A stretch of 35,932 bases of DNA from Bacteroidaceae bacterium (GCA_024688885.1 JAILDV010000001.1:1-35932); one strand, 5' to 3'; shown: positions 22,202 through 31,283, numbered from the stretch's first letter. Numbers and translations: made by a program. Notes: generated from the sequence alone by a model not told the origin.

Positions 22202-23386
22202 ATGTCACAGATCCTGCTCATCCTTTTCGTCCTCCTTTCCCTTCCGCTTTCCGCACAGAGCCTCACCAAAGCACAGGCGCAGCAGGAAGCACAAACCCTT
22301 GCCATCCAATGGCTTGCCGACACCCAGACACGCTATCGACAGGCTTGGAAAGACCACACCCTCACCATTGATGGCAAGACCATGCCCTTTTGGTACACCA
22401 CTTTCGGCACCAAGCCCTCCGATGGTTATAGTCTCTTCATCTCCCTGCACGGCGGTGGTAATGCACCTGCCCAACTTAACGACAGCCAGTGGGAGAATCA
22501 GAAAGTGCTCTACCAACCGCAGAACAGCGTATACCTTGCCCCCCGCGCACCCTATAATGATTGGGACATGTGGTTCAAACCGGCCCTCGACTCTTTCTAC
22601 ACCGCACTCATCCAGATGTGTGTAGCCTACCTTGATGTCAACCCTGACAAAGTCTATCTCATCGGATACTCCGCAGGAGGTGACGGTGTGTGGCGCATGG
22701 CACCCCGCATGGCAGACACATGGGCAGGAGCTTCCATGATGGCAGGTCACCCTGGCGATGTATCCCTGCTCAATCTCCGCAACACCCCCTTCATGGTGTG
22801 GTGCGGTGCCCTCGATACCGCCTACAACCGCAACCGCGAATGTGCTCAGCGAGGCATGGAACTCGACTCCCTCCACACCCAAGACCCCTACGGCTACCTC
22901 CACGAAACCCACATCGTTGCCGGCAAACCCCACTGGATGGATCTTGCCGACGAAGCTGCCCTTCCTTGGTTGCAACGCCATCAGCGCAACCCCTACCCCA
23001 CCCGCATCGTGTGGCAGCAGGAAGAAGTCACCCATCCCCACTTCTACTGGCTCACCGCCCCCTCCGACCAACTTCAGCGGGGCAAGACCGTGCGACTCTC
23101 CCTCCAAGGCAACACTGTCACCATCCAGCAGTGCGACTACACCCAACTCACCCTCCACTTCAACGAGCACATGGTGAACCTCAACAAACCCATTACCATC
23201 AAACACGACGGAAAAACCCTTTTCAAAGGCAAACTCCCCCGCACTCTCACCAACCTCAAAAACACCATCACCCAGCGAGGCGACATCCGCTATATGTTCC
23301 CTGCACAAGTCACCGTGCAGGTCAAAGAATCATTACACAAAAAGGAGGCTCGTCATGGAAACGGGAATCCCACTGATGATAATTAA
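22202..23386 (+). CDS. Secreted alpha/beta hydrolase (esterase-like)
   Basis: A 394-aa exported protein with a signal peptide (residues 1-18, ending PLSAQS). The fold is alpha/beta hydrolase: oxyanion-side SLHGGGNA (about residue 80), nucleophile elbow GYSAGGDGVW (about 158), a likely acid Asp near CGALDTAYN, and a catalytic His candidate in VAGKPHWMDL. The C-terminal 120 residues look like a beta-rich add-on domain. This layout resembles polyester/feruloyl-esterase-like and phospholipase/carboxylesterase enzymes of gut Bacteroidales; the substrate is unknown. The last 15 or so residues (RHGNGNPTDDN) are low in hydrophobics, and the same frame remains open for 65 more codons after the stop. 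Cotranscribed with the CvfB-like gene. Confidence 0.8.
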   Translation: MSQILLILFVLLSLPLSAQSLTKAQAQQEAQTLAIQWLADTQTRYRQAWKDHTLTIDGKTMPFWYTTFGTKPSDGYSLFISLHGGGNAPAQLNDSQWENQKVLYQPQNSVYLAPRAPYNDWDMWFKPALDSFYTALIQMCVAYLDVNPDKVYLIGYSAGGDGVWRMAPRMADTWAGASMMAGHPGDVSLLNLRNTPFMVWCGALDTAYNRNRECAQRGMELDSLHTQDPYGYLHETHIVAGKPHWMDLADEAALPWLQRHQRNPYPTRIVWQQEEVTHPHFYWLTAPSDQLQRGKTVRLSLQGNTVTIQQCDYTQLTLHFNEHMVNLNKPITIKHDGKTLFKGKLPRTLTNLKNTITQRGDIRYMFPAQVTVQVKESLHKKEARHGNGNPTDDN

Positions 23387-23657
23387 AATCATCATGTTTC
23401 GTATCATCCGTTGGAGGAATTTGACATTTACAATGTATATAAGATAACTGATTCCATTTGGAAAAACAAAGAAAGGAAATCGAGGAGCCAAACTCAGCAA
23501 ACAAAAAGGGAGGGAGAAGCATTCAAATCCAGACCCCTATCAAAAGCAGACATCAAATGCCGCTTCATGATAAATGCTCATTGATGGAAGTTCTGTTAAT
23601 TAATGCAAAAGAATGTAAAAGATCTTAAATCTACACAAAAATATGCTCTTTTTTTTG
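23387..23657. other. Intergenic region before the BCCT gene
   Basis: From the hydrolase stop the same frame stays open to a TGA at 23583-23585 without an ATG; it reads, for example, HPLEEFDIYNVYKITDS. The GATGATAATTAAAATCATC palindrome (23374-23392) overlaps the stop. No terminator with a T-tract is seen. The last 70 bp are AT-rich upstream of the next promoter. Confidence 0.4.
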
Positions 23658-23665
23658 TATCTTTG
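23658..23665 (+). promoter_or_regulatory. -7 box of the BCCT transporter gene
   Basis: TATCTTTG ends at 23665, only 5 nt before the ATG at 23671. Transcription would begin at or within a few bases of the A of the start codon. No -33 consensus is seen. Confidence 0.6.
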
Positions 23666-23670
23666 CAATT

Positions 23671-25677
23671 ATGGTACAAAAAAAACAGCTCAAAACAACC
23701 TTTTCACGGAACATTTTTCTACCCAGTCTCACCTTGCTTTTGTCGTTAACAATTGTATGCGCATTGTTCCCCGAAGAAACAGAATCATTGCTGATATCAA
23801 TTCAAAAATCCATTTACAAAAACCTACATTGGGTATATAGCTTACTTGTAACATTTTTCTTGATTTTCCAGTTGATGCTTGCTTTCAGCAAGATGGGCCA
23901 CATCCGCTTGGGAGCCGACAACTCCGAGCCGCAATACGGTTTTTTTTCATGGATCGCAATGCTCTTTGCGGCAGGAATGGGTATCGGACTGATGTATTAT
24001 GGTGTGGCCGAACCCATGTCGCACTATGTTAGTCCGGCCCTGCCGACCACAACCGTCAACCCTGCCAAAGATGCTCAGTTAGCAACATTCTTCCATTGGG
24101 GGCTCCACGCTTGGGGCATCTTCGGTATCACAGGTCTCACCCTGGCTTATTTCAGTTTCCGCTACAAGCTGCCCTTGGCCGTCAGGAGTGGACTCTATCC
24201 CCTGCTCCGTCATCGTATCAACAGTCCTATAGGCGATGTCGTTGATGTGTTCACGTTAGTCAGCACTTTCTTCGGTATCGCAACCTCGCTCAGTCTGGGT
24301 GTTGTGCAGCTTAATGCCGGTCTCAAGCATTTAGGTATATTAAACGAGAACAATCTGCTATTCCAAAGCATTATCATCGTCATTGTCACGACCGCAGCAA
24401 TCGGTTCTGCCGTTGCTGGCATGAATAAGGGAATAAAACGGCTCAGCGAGCTCAACATCCTCATGAGCATCGTGCTTGTCCTCTTTGTGCTTGCACTTGG
24501 ACCCACCACCTTCCTATTCAGCGCATTGAGCGAGGGCATCGGCAATTACATCAACCAGTTTGCCGATCTCTCCTTTAAGACTTTTGCCTTTGAGAAGGAA
24601 GGCCGTTCATGGTTCACCAATTGGACTGTGATGTATTGGGCTTGGTGGATTAGTTGGGCGCCTTTCGTGGGACTCTTTATCGCCCGCATCTCGCGTGGAC
24701 GCACCATCCGTGAGTATATCCTGGCAGTATTATTTGTCCCGTCACTATTCATCTTCTTATGGATGACGGTTTTCGGCAATGGTGCCATTTGGATTGACCA
24801 ACATCAGGCAGCGGGCTCACTCTCCGCGCTTGCAGGTGATGCCGACACACTGCTTTTCGCCTTCTTTGAGCAATTTCCGTTATCCACCCCACTCTGTGTG
24901 CTTGCACTCATCATGGTCATAATATTTTTTATCACTTCAGCCGATTCGGGCATCATCGTGATGAACTCCATCGCCTCCGGCAATAAATCAAACACACCAC
25001 TGTGGCAAAACATATTTTGGGGGTTCCTGCTGGCCATCATTTCCATTTCCCTACTCTCGGCTGGTGGCATTAACTCTCTACAAACGATGACGCTCGTTAC
25101 AGCATTGCCCTTCGGTTTCATTATGTTGATACTATGCTTCTGCCTATTCAAGGCTTTGCGAACGGATGAACTCTACCGGCTATCCAATATTCCGTATGGC
25201 AGCCGGTCGTGGGACGGCCGTCATTGGCCAGAGCGCCTACAGCAAATCCTCACGTTTTCCCAAAAGCAGGATATCATACAATTCTTCACCGAAAAAGTGC
25301 GCCCTGCTTTTGAAGAACTGAAGGACAAACTATCCCAAAATGGCATTGACGCCCACATCGAAGAGGGACAATCTGGCAAATTTTCCATTGAACTGACAAT
25401 TCCCCATGATAAAATTAACAATTTCCGCTATGGCGTAGCAGTAGAAAAGCACACCATCAGCAACTATCTGATTGAGGACGAAAATACACCCGACGTGAAA
25501 ACCGGCATCCAATATATTCCAGTTACATATTACAGTGATGGCCGTGCTGGAAATGATATCCAATATCTTTCACGCAATGAGATCATAGCCGATGTCCTGC
25601 GTGAATACGAACGCTATCTGAGCATCATTTCTGATGATAACAAATCGATATTCTTCATCGACAAAAAAAGGATATAA
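23671..25677 (+). CDS. BCCT family betaine/carnitine/choline transporter
   Basis: A 668-aa secondary transporter with 12 predicted membrane spans. Early landmarks are the glycine-rich segment AGMGIGLMYYGVAEP from residue 101 and the family signature MYWAWWISWAPFVGLFIARISRGR from about 321. The latter includes the conserved tryptophan and tyrosine box that binds trimethylammonium substrates. The first span (about 15-33) begins close to the chosen ATG, so the start fits. A hydrophilic tail of about 160 residues follows, as in some osmotically regulated BCCT proteins. Likely role: uptake of betaine or a related compound for osmoprotection or nitrogen. The mRNA appears to have no leader. Confidence 0.93.
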   Translation: MVQKKQLKTTFSRNIFLPSLTLLLSLTIVCALFPEETESLLISIQKSIYKNLHWVYSLLVTFFLIFQLMLAFSKMGHIRLGADNSEPQYGFFSWIAMLFAAGMGIGLMYYGVAEPMSHYVSPALPTTTVNPAKDAQLATFFHWGLHAWGIFGITGLTLAYFSFRYKLPLAVRSGLYPLLRHRINSPIGDVVDVFTLVSTFFGIATSLSLGVVQLNAGLKHLGILNENNLLFQSIIIVIVTTAAIGSAVAGMNKGIKRLSELNILMSIVLVLFVLALGPTTFLFSALSEGIGNYINQFADLSFKTFAFEKEGRSWFTNWTVMYWAWWISWAPFVGLFIARISRGRTIREYILAVLFVPSLFIFLWMTVFGNGAIWIDQHQAAGSLSALAGDADTLLFAFFEQFPLSTPLCVLALIMVIIFFITSADSGIIVMNSIASGNKSNTPLWQNIFWGFLLAIISISLLSAGGINSLQTMTLVTALPFGFIMLILCFCLFKALRTDELYRLSNIPYGSRSWDGRHWPERLQQILTFSQKQDIIQFFTEKVRPAFEELKDKLSQNGIDAHIEEGQSGKFSIELTIPHDKINNFRYGVAVEKHTISNYLIEDENTPDVKTGIQYIPVTYYSDGRAGNDIQYLSRNEIIADVLREYERYLSIISDDNKSIFFIDKKRI

Positions 25678-25803
25678 CATCACATGAGTCTGACGGATTC
25701 ACATCTCATCCAGCCACGCTCCCCCGTATCAGTCTTTGGCGACCTTGGGAAATAACGTCACTCTGTCGTCAAAAAATGGACACAGGTACCCCTGAAGCTG
25801 GCT

Positions 25804-26208
25804 TCATAAGACCTTTTCCAAAAATTCACACGCATCTGCCACACAATCCGGACAATCCCTAAGCACTTTCTTGGTTTCAATCCCTTTCAGTTCCTTACAG
25901 ATGATAGAGCCATTACGTTCCTTGAACATCTGGATGACCGAACGCATATCCCTCATGGCCACACTCTTGTCTTTCTTAACCATGCCAAGTACCATCCCTG
26001 CCCCCACGATTGCTCCGCAAGTGCCTTCCATGGTACCCATGCCTGCAGCAAAAGCATGGGCAACATTCTTGCTCGTCTCCTCTGTGAGACCTGTCAGATC
26101 CGAATAAGCACAAAGCACAGCCTGTGCACAATTATACTTGCCGCAGCGCTTGTTTTCCGCAGCTAGAGACTTCCTTGATTCCATATCAGATACATTTTTT
26201 CCATCCAT
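25804..26208 (-). CDS. C_GCAxxG_C_C family redox/metal protein
   Basis: A 134-aa protein with the complete signature of this family: CGKYNCAQAVL, then AGMGTMEGTCGAIVGAGMVLGM, then a spaced C and a C-terminal CPDCVADACEFLE. These cysteines may bind a metal or form a redox centre. Members often accompany electron-transfer or metal genes. The function is not established. It lies downstream of and in the same direction as the DUF134/NifX gene (138 nt apart) and convergent with the BCCT gene; no terminator is obvious between them. Confidence 0.85.
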   Translation of the reverse strand: MDGKNVSDMESRKSLAAENKRCGKYNCAQAVLCAYSDLTGLTEETSKNVAHAFAAGMGTMEGTCGAIVGAGMVLGMVKKDKSVAMRDMRSVIQMFKERNGSIICKELKGIETKKVLRDCPDCVADACEFLEKVL

Positions 26209-26346
26209 ATTCGAAAGGCGTGTTCACACTCTGACACAACCGGATTCGCTGAAAATTCCCCAAATAGGAAATCCATGAAAACACCGGCATCAATCCATAC
26301 CTCTCATTGCTCACCTTCCATCTGACGCATCATCAGCAGACACCGA

Positions 26347-27063
26347 TCAATGGTCATGATGACATCCGCCTTCATGACTGTGATGATGACCGCCACAGCC
26401 ATCATGATGGCACCTGCTGTCGCCATAGACAATCGTACCATTCAGATACTGTTCCATCACTTCGGCCACAGGAAGAGCGGGGGCTCCGCCATGGACCTGA
26501 ATTCCGTTCAAATTGAGCATTTCCACTGCAGGTGCACCAAGTCCTCCACATATCACATCGGTACATCCCTGAGCTGAAATAAAACGGGGCATAGCGCCAT
26601 GTTCGTGAGGAGGGGCAGTAAGCACACTGACATTCCCCATCTTGCCGTCAATGACATTGACAATGGTCACTTCCGGTGCTTTGCCAAAATGAGGGAAAAG
26701 CACACCATTCATTGTTGGAATTGCAATTTTCTGATTCATAACCTTAAAATCTATTTTTTGTTTCAAATGCTGGTCAAAAGCCGTGTTACCGCCAGTAATC
26801 TCAATCGAAAGTCCCTCAACCAAAGCTTTGGCAACGGCTTTCCGTGCATCGTTGTAGATCCTCGTCAGCGTGGGGCGCGAAACATTCATCAGTTCCGCAG
26901 CTTCAACCTGCTGCAAACCTTCATGGTCGAGCAGACGGATTGACTCATATTCGTCATATCGCAACAGGACCGGCTGTCTGCGAGCCCCGCACCTACCATA
27001 GGGCCTAAATCCTGCACTTTGAGGCGACATCGCAACGTGGCGACATTGTTTCGGTCTTGCCAT
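26347..27063 (-). CDS. DUF134 HTH protein fused to a NifX-like metal-cluster domain
   Basis: A 238-aa protein. Residues 1-90 are DUF134 (MARPKQCRHV, then YEYESIRLLDHEGL-like and a helix-turn-helix with AAELMNVSRPTLTRIYNDAR). About 105-215 is the dinitrogenase iron-molybdenum cofactor domain (KIAIPTMNGVLFPHFGKAPE, CGGLGAPAVEMLN). The last 20 residues are a His/Cys-rich tail (CHHDGCGGHHHSHEGG). Such proteins are found without nitrogenase and are thought to bind metal clusters and control nearby genes. The start at 27063 is used because DUF134 begins there; the frame continues upstream past the -7 box. Confidence 0.87.
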   Translation of the reverse strand: MARPKQCRHVAMSPQSAGFRPYGRCGARRQPVLLRYDEYESIRLLDHEGLQQVEAAELMNVSRPTLTRIYNDARKAVAKALVEGLSIEITGGNTAFDQHLKQKIDFKVMNQKIAIPTMNGVLFPHFGKAPEVTIVNVIDGKMGNVSVLTAPPHEHGAMPRFISAQGCTDVICGGLGAPAVEMLNLNGIQVHGGAPALPVAEVMEQYLNGTIVYGDSRCHHDGCGGHHHSHEGGCHHDH

Positions 27064-27080
27064 TATCAAATAATTTGCTG

Positions 27081-27088
27081 CAAATATA
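27081..27088 (-). promoter_or_regulatory. -7 box of the DUF134-NifX gene
   Basis: TATATTTG on the minus strand, 17 nt before the ATG at 27063. A clear -33 is missing. The upstream in-frame extension (to 27183) would be transcribed only from farther away. Confidence 0.55.
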
Positions 27089-27313
27089 TTGCTTTTAGTT
27101 TGAAGATCCTGACATCGCTCGCTACATTTAAGAACATTTAACGTATTGAACAAATGTTTATAACGAAAACATTCAAAAGGCATCAGACCATTTCATCCTG
27201 AACATATTTGTACGGATGGGCAGAGTTTGATCAAGCAATATTGAAAATGGAAATGGGACCAGACGGATCTGAGGGGGCCCCACCCTCTTGTTCTAGCCGC
27301 TTACCGCCAGCTA

Positions 27314-28885
27314 CTATCTCACCCACTGCTCGGGATTGAGGCGTGTGCTTTCCTGACGAAGTTGAAAATGAAGGGTGTAGCGTCCGTCGGAATCTTTTCC
27401 AATGGTGCCAAGAAAGTCTTTGGTCTTGACACTCTGGCCCTTGCGGACAGAAACGGAAGAAAGTCCTGAATAGACAGAGATGTAGGAACCATGGCGGAGC
27501 ATGACGATATAGAAACCGCCATATTGAAAGACGGAGCTCACCGTACCATTGAAGACGGCACGGGCGCCACAGCCCTGCTGGCCTCGGATGTCAATACCCT
27601 TATTGTCGAGTGTGACGTTGCGGAGTCCTGCCACAGAGTAGTTACCATAGTGCCCAACCACGTTATAGCTGCCAGTGATTGGCATCGGCAAACGCCCCTT
27701 GTTGCTGGAAAAATTGCTGGAGAGTTTGGCATCGGCACTGGCATCATTGCTCTTCCATGCCTCGTATTTCTCGCGTTCCACCTTCTCTTCCTTCGTTGCG
27801 ATCTTCACATTCGCTTCAGCGGTCTTCGCTTCAGCTTTTGCCTTCTCAGCAGCCTTGCGGGCAGCTTCCTTCTCGACAGTTGTCTTGGCAGCGCGTTTAG
27901 CAGCTTCGGCTGCTTCAGCAGCCTTGCGAGCCTTCTCGGCGGCAGCTTTTGCTTCAGCCAATTTACGGGCTTTCTCGCGTGCCTCTGCTTCAGCTTTCTT
28001 ACGGGCTTCCTCTGCCTTGCGCTTGCGTTCGGCCTCAGCACGCCGTTGGGCTTCTATCTCAGCCTGAATGATTCGGTCAATTTCGGCATTGAGGGCTTGC
28101 TCTTTCTTTTTGTAATCCTGTATTTGTTGCTGCACGGTGGCGATGTTCTTGTTAAGGAAGGCGACTTGTGTCTGTGCGTTTTCCTTCATGCCTTGCAAGG
28201 ATTTCTTCTTCTGCTCAACCGCTTGCAGGTTCTGTTCTTTTTGAGTCTTGGCTGACAGAAGTTCGTTCTGCTTCGCCTTGACCTCCTGCTGCTTCTCCTT
28301 CAGGAGTTCTCCTTGTGCCTTCTGGAAGGTGGAATACTCCTGCATGTAGCGCATGCGGCGCACCATCTGGGTGAAGTTGTCGGCAGAGAAGATGAACATG
28401 AGCTTGTTCTGCACAGAGCGGTTCTTGCGCATATAGACCATTGCCTTGGCATAGCGCTTCTTCTTCACCTCGAGTTCCTTCTGCAACTTGATGACTTGAG
28501 CATTGAGGGTGTCGATGGTGGCATTGAGCGACACAATGTCGCGATTGAGGCTGTCGATGGATTGCTGTTGCCTGCCTATCTGGTGGTCGAGCACCAGCAC
28601 GCTGTCAAGACTTGCCTTGACATTCTTGTTGAGTTGGGCAAGTTGAGCCTGTGACTGCTGACGTGCTTTCTCAGCAGCGGCTTTCTCGTTGCGGAGCTGT
28701 GTTTTCTTGTCAACAGGCTTCTGCTGTTTCTTTTGCTGTGTGGTAGTCTTTTTAGTGGTTGTCGTCTTCGTGGTGGTCCGCTTAGTGGCAGTGGAAGTCT
28801 TTCCCTTGCTCTGACCCCACGAGGGAACGAGAAGTGAAATACTAAACACTAAAAGTAATAATATCCTACCTACAGCCTGCATCAA
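27314..28885 (-). CDS. EnvC-like murein hydrolase activator (coiled coil plus degenerate LytM domain)
   Basis: A 523-aa exported protein: signal peptide to about residue 25, a Thr/Lys-rich linker (26-60), long coiled coils (about 65-275), an Ala/Lys/Glu-rich helix (275-370), then a LytM/M23 fold (395-523). Most metal-binding residues are replaced: NKGID has Asn428 where the motif begins with His, the YAHL position reads YSGL, and the HxH pair reads TLH. This is the pattern of EnvC-type activators, which switch on amidases at the division site rather than cutting peptidoglycan. It is the last gene of the dut-TPR-DUF4292-envC array, a gene order I recall as conserved in Bacteroidales. Confidence 0.85.
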   Translation of the reverse strand: MMQAVGRILLLLVFSISLLVPSWGQSKGKTSTATKRTTTKTTTTKKTTTQQKKQQKPVDKKTQLRNEKAAAEKARQQSQAQLAQLNKNVKASLDSVLVLDHQIGRQQQSIDSLNRDIVSLNATIDTLNAQVIKLQKELEVKKKRYAKAMVYMRKNRSVQNKLMFIFSADNFTQMVRRMRYMQEYSTFQKAQGELLKEKQQEVKAKQNELLSAKTQKEQNLQAVEQKKKSLQGMKENAQTQVAFLNKNIATVQQQIQDYKKKEQALNAEIDRIIQAEIEAQRRAEAERKRKAEEARKKAEAEAREKARKLAEAKAAAEKARKAAEAAEAAKRAAKTTVEKEAARKAAEKAKAEAKTAEANVKIATKEEKVEREKYEAWKSNDASADAKLSSNFSSNKGRLPMPITGSYNVVGHYGNYSVAGLRNVTLDNKGIDIRGQQGCGARAVFNGTVSSVFQYGGFYIVMLRHGSYISVYSGLSSVSVRKGQSVKTKDFLGTIGKDSDGRYTLHFQLRQESTRLNPEQWVR

Positions 28886-28918
28886 TGATGAATTTACAAT
28901 TTAGCTATTTGGCAAAAC

Positions 28919-29581
28919 TTAATTCCCAATGATGCTTCCGAAGAGTTTGTTAGCATCGGTCTTGGTGTATTTGCCAGAAACGGCGGTGTGGGGTTCCCAG
29001 TTGGCACTGTTGCCCTTGTTGGAGAGTCGGAGGTCAAGTTTTATGTCTTTCTTGGCAGGGATGGTATAGGCAAACTTGTCGCCTTTCTTCGCCTCTTGCC
29101 AGAAGAACTCCTGAATGGTGTTGAAGTCGATATTGCGGCTTTTCAGGGCTGAGAACTCCTCATAGTTAGTGTCTACATAGCGCTTATTGACACGGTCGAT
29201 GATGAGCACCTTGTCAGGAGAAAGTTCGAGACGTCCAATCTCGGCAACGCCCAACAGTGGGTCAACCAACGTGAGCTGTATCACGTCACCGTAGCGCATG
29301 CGGAGGTTGCCGTTAGTGGTGACATCCTTGCCCTCCTGCGTGATGGTGACACGCACTTTGGAAGTGAAGTTGGTACCCACTGCCACCTTCATCTTGTTGA
29401 GGTCAGGCTCTTGACGGTCGGGCTTCTTCGTGGAAGTCGTCGGTGTGTTGATAGTGGTGGTGGGCTTGGTCTTGTCACTCTTGTCTTTCATGGCTTTCTT
29501 GCTGGAATGGCAAGATGCCAAGGTCAGCATCAAAAGGAAAGTGAAAAGTGAAAAGTGAAAAGTGAAAAATCTATTTTTCAT
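28919..29581 (-). CDS. DUF4292 lipoprotein (LolA/LolB-like fold predicted)
   Basis: A 220-aa lipoprotein with lipobox LASC (Cys24). The first 17 residues of the signal peptide are rich in F, T, S and H because they are encoded by TTTTCAC units (29541-29569 on the minus strand). Mature residues 25-60 are a K/T/S-rich linker; the rest is a beta-rich domain (KVRVTITQEGKDVTTNGNLR; VIQLTLVDPLLGVAEIGRLE; KVLIIDRVNKRYVDTNY) fitting DUF4292. That domain is structurally like LolA/LolB lipoprotein carriers; the function is unproven. Between the TPR protein and the EnvC-like activator, 33 nt before the latter. Confidence 0.85.
   Translation of the reverse strand: MKNRFFTFHFSLFTFLLMLTLASCHSSKKAMKDKSDKTKPTTTINTPTTSTKKPDRQEPDLNKMKVAVGTNFTSKVRVTITQEGKDVTTNGNLRMRYGDVIQLTLVDPLLGVAEIGRLELSPDKVLIIDRVNKRYVDTNYEEFSALKSRNIDFNTIQEFFWQEAKKGDKFAYTIPAKKDIKLDLRLSNKGNSANWEPHTAVSGKYTKTDANKLFGSIIGN
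29541..29569. repeat. GTGAAAA tandem repeat in the DUF4292 signal peptide
   Basis: Four GTGAAAA units, the same unit as in the intergenic elements at 18411 and 35279. On the minus strand it is translated as part of the signal peptide. Confidence 0.9.
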
Positions 29582-29610
29582 ATGCTATGTGTATTCGTAT
29601 CTTGTAAGGA

Positions 29611-31233
29611 CTATTTTTTCTTGGCTTTTTTGTTGATTTGCTTAATATGGTCTCGCACGTCGTCGCTCATCTCCTCGCCGTCGCGCTCCATGAGTTCCAC
29701 GACCTTGTCCATATACTGTTTGGCTTCGTCGTAGCGTTTCTGCTGGAAGAGCACCCATGCGTAGGTGTCGAGATAGGTGGCGTTGTCGGGTTCCAGTTCG
29801 TTGGAAAGACGGCTCATCTCCTCAGCGCGCTGAAGGTCTTTCTTCTTGAGGGAGAGGTAGTAGGCGTAGTTATTGAGCACCATCGCATCGTTCTTCTTAT
29901 AGACCAAGCAGGAGTCGTATGCCTGAAAAGCCTTGTCGTCTTGTCCGAGCTGATGGTAGATGTCGCCGAGAAGGGCATACATATTGACGCAGAGTTGCAG
30001 CTTGTTTTCGTTGTCGCTGTTCTCCACGTGGTTAAGACCTGAACGGAAAGCCTCGGCGGCCTTCTCCTTCTCTTGCATCTGGAAGTATGCCACACCCAAA
30101 TAGTAGTAGAACACGGGGTCGTCGGCATTATACTCGACAGCAGGTTTGCAGACATTGACGATGCCCAACGTGTCATTTTCTTCGATGGCATAAGCAAGAA
30201 GTTGCTGACGTGCCATATCGTTTTCAGGGTCTATGTCGAGCATTTGGTGCAGGACGGGCTTCACCTCTGCGATAGGCATATTCTTAGTGACCATATAGCG
30301 CACCTTCAATTCGAGGATGTCTACATGTTCCTGAGGCTCTTGCAGCACCTTGTCGAAGAGAGACAGCAACTGGGTGGAGTCGGCATTGGTGGTCAGATTT
30401 TCACGCACCAGCACACCCAACATTCTGCCTCGAGTGGCATCATCCACATCTTTATGAGTCAGCAATTTGGAGATATATTCCTGATAGCGTGCATCGTCAC
30501 CTTCCTGATGGTAGAAATTTGCCATTGAGAGCAGGAGCGTCACATTGGCAGGGTCTTGTGCCTCCACCATCTTGAACTGCTTCAGGGCTTCTTCCTTCTT
30601 GCCAGCATCAAGATAGAGGTCACCGATGACCACCTGATAGCGGAGGTCATTAGGGTATTCATCCGCCAGATTCTCCATCTCTTCGAAGGCACGTTTCTCA
30701 TCGTTCAGCTGCAAGAAAAGACGGAACTTTTCCATGGAAATCTGCTCGCTCTTGCCCTCCTTCACCTCAATCTTGTCCAACACCTTCACCATGTTGGCAT
30801 AGTCGTTCTTGTTCTCATAGAGTTCAAGGAGCATCATCAGCACCTCGCCCTTTTCGGGGAAGAGGCGTGCCATCTCCTCCACATTCTTCAGCGCCTCATC
30901 TGTGCGCCGCTGCTCGAGATAGAAAGAGACGAGTTTGTTCTTGTACCAATAATTCTTCGGATAGAGTTTGCAAGCGTGCTCAAGGGATTGAATGGCAAGG
31001 CTGTCGTTCTTCACATAGCGGTATAACTCAGAGAGTTCGTAGAGAACTGCTCCTGAAGAGGGGTCCAGCTGACGACAATAATCAAACAGGTCGATGGCAG
31101 CATCGTACTTGTTGGCAAGTTTCTGCCGCATCGCCTCCTGAAAGATGTAGTCGAACTTCGCCTGTTGTGCCGAAGCGGCGAAGAAAGACATGCTCAAAAC
31201 CCAAAGTAATATGATCCTATTCAGTGCCTGCAT
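29611..31233 (-). CDS. Exported tetratricopeptide-repeat protein
   Basis: A 540-aa protein with a signal peptide ending AASAQQ (residue 23) and TPR-type helix pairs along its length (for example AIDLFDYCRQLDPSSGAVLYE; VFYYYLGVAYFQMQEKEKAA; AYAWVLFQQKRYDEAKQYMD-like at about 500). TPR arrays scaffold protein complexes. In this operon it is probably periplasmic and may work with the DUF4292 lipoprotein and EnvC-like activator in envelope assembly or division. It has no catalytic motif. Fifty nt separate it from dut upstream. Confidence 0.85.
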   Translation of the reverse strand: MQALNRIILLWVLSMSFFAASAQQAKFDYIFQEAMRQKLANKYDAAIDLFDYCRQLDPSSGAVLYELSELYRYVKNDSLAIQSLEHACKLYPKNYWYKNKLVSFYLEQRRTDEALKNVEEMARLFPEKGEVLMMLLELYENKNDYANMVKVLDKIEVKEGKSEQISMEKFRLFLQLNDEKRAFEEMENLADEYPNDLRYQVVIGDLYLDAGKKEEALKQFKMVEAQDPANVTLLLSMANFYHQEGDDARYQEYISKLLTHKDVDDATRGRMLGVLVRENLTTNADSTQLLSLFDKVLQEPQEHVDILELKVRYMVTKNMPIAEVKPVLHQMLDIDPENDMARQQLLAYAIEENDTLGIVNVCKPAVEYNADDPVFYYYLGVAYFQMQEKEKAAEAFRSGLNHVENSDNENKLQLCVNMYALLGDIYHQLGQDDKAFQAYDSCLVYKKNDAMVLNNYAYYLSLKKKDLQRAEEMSRLSNELEPDNATYLDTYAWVLFQQKRYDEAKQYMDKVVELMERDGEEMSDDVRDHIKQINKKAKKK

Positions 31234-31283
31234 TGCGTGAACCTAAATGGTCAAATTGTTCATTGTCATTTGTCAAATGGAAA

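Noticed and set aside
22205..23308. Long minus-strand open frame opposite the hydrolase gene (367 codons)
   Set aside because: It is the antisense shadow of a gene with a signal peptide and catalytic motifs on the plus strand; its product is low-complexity and matches no family.
27271..27287. GAGGG/CCCTC hairpin downstream of the envC-like gene as a terminator
   Set aside because: The stem is short and no T-tract follows on the minus strand.
28313..28654. Plus-strand open frames opposite the coiled-coil gene
   Set aside because: Expected shadows of a repetitive coiled-coil sequence; compositionally biased and without motifs.
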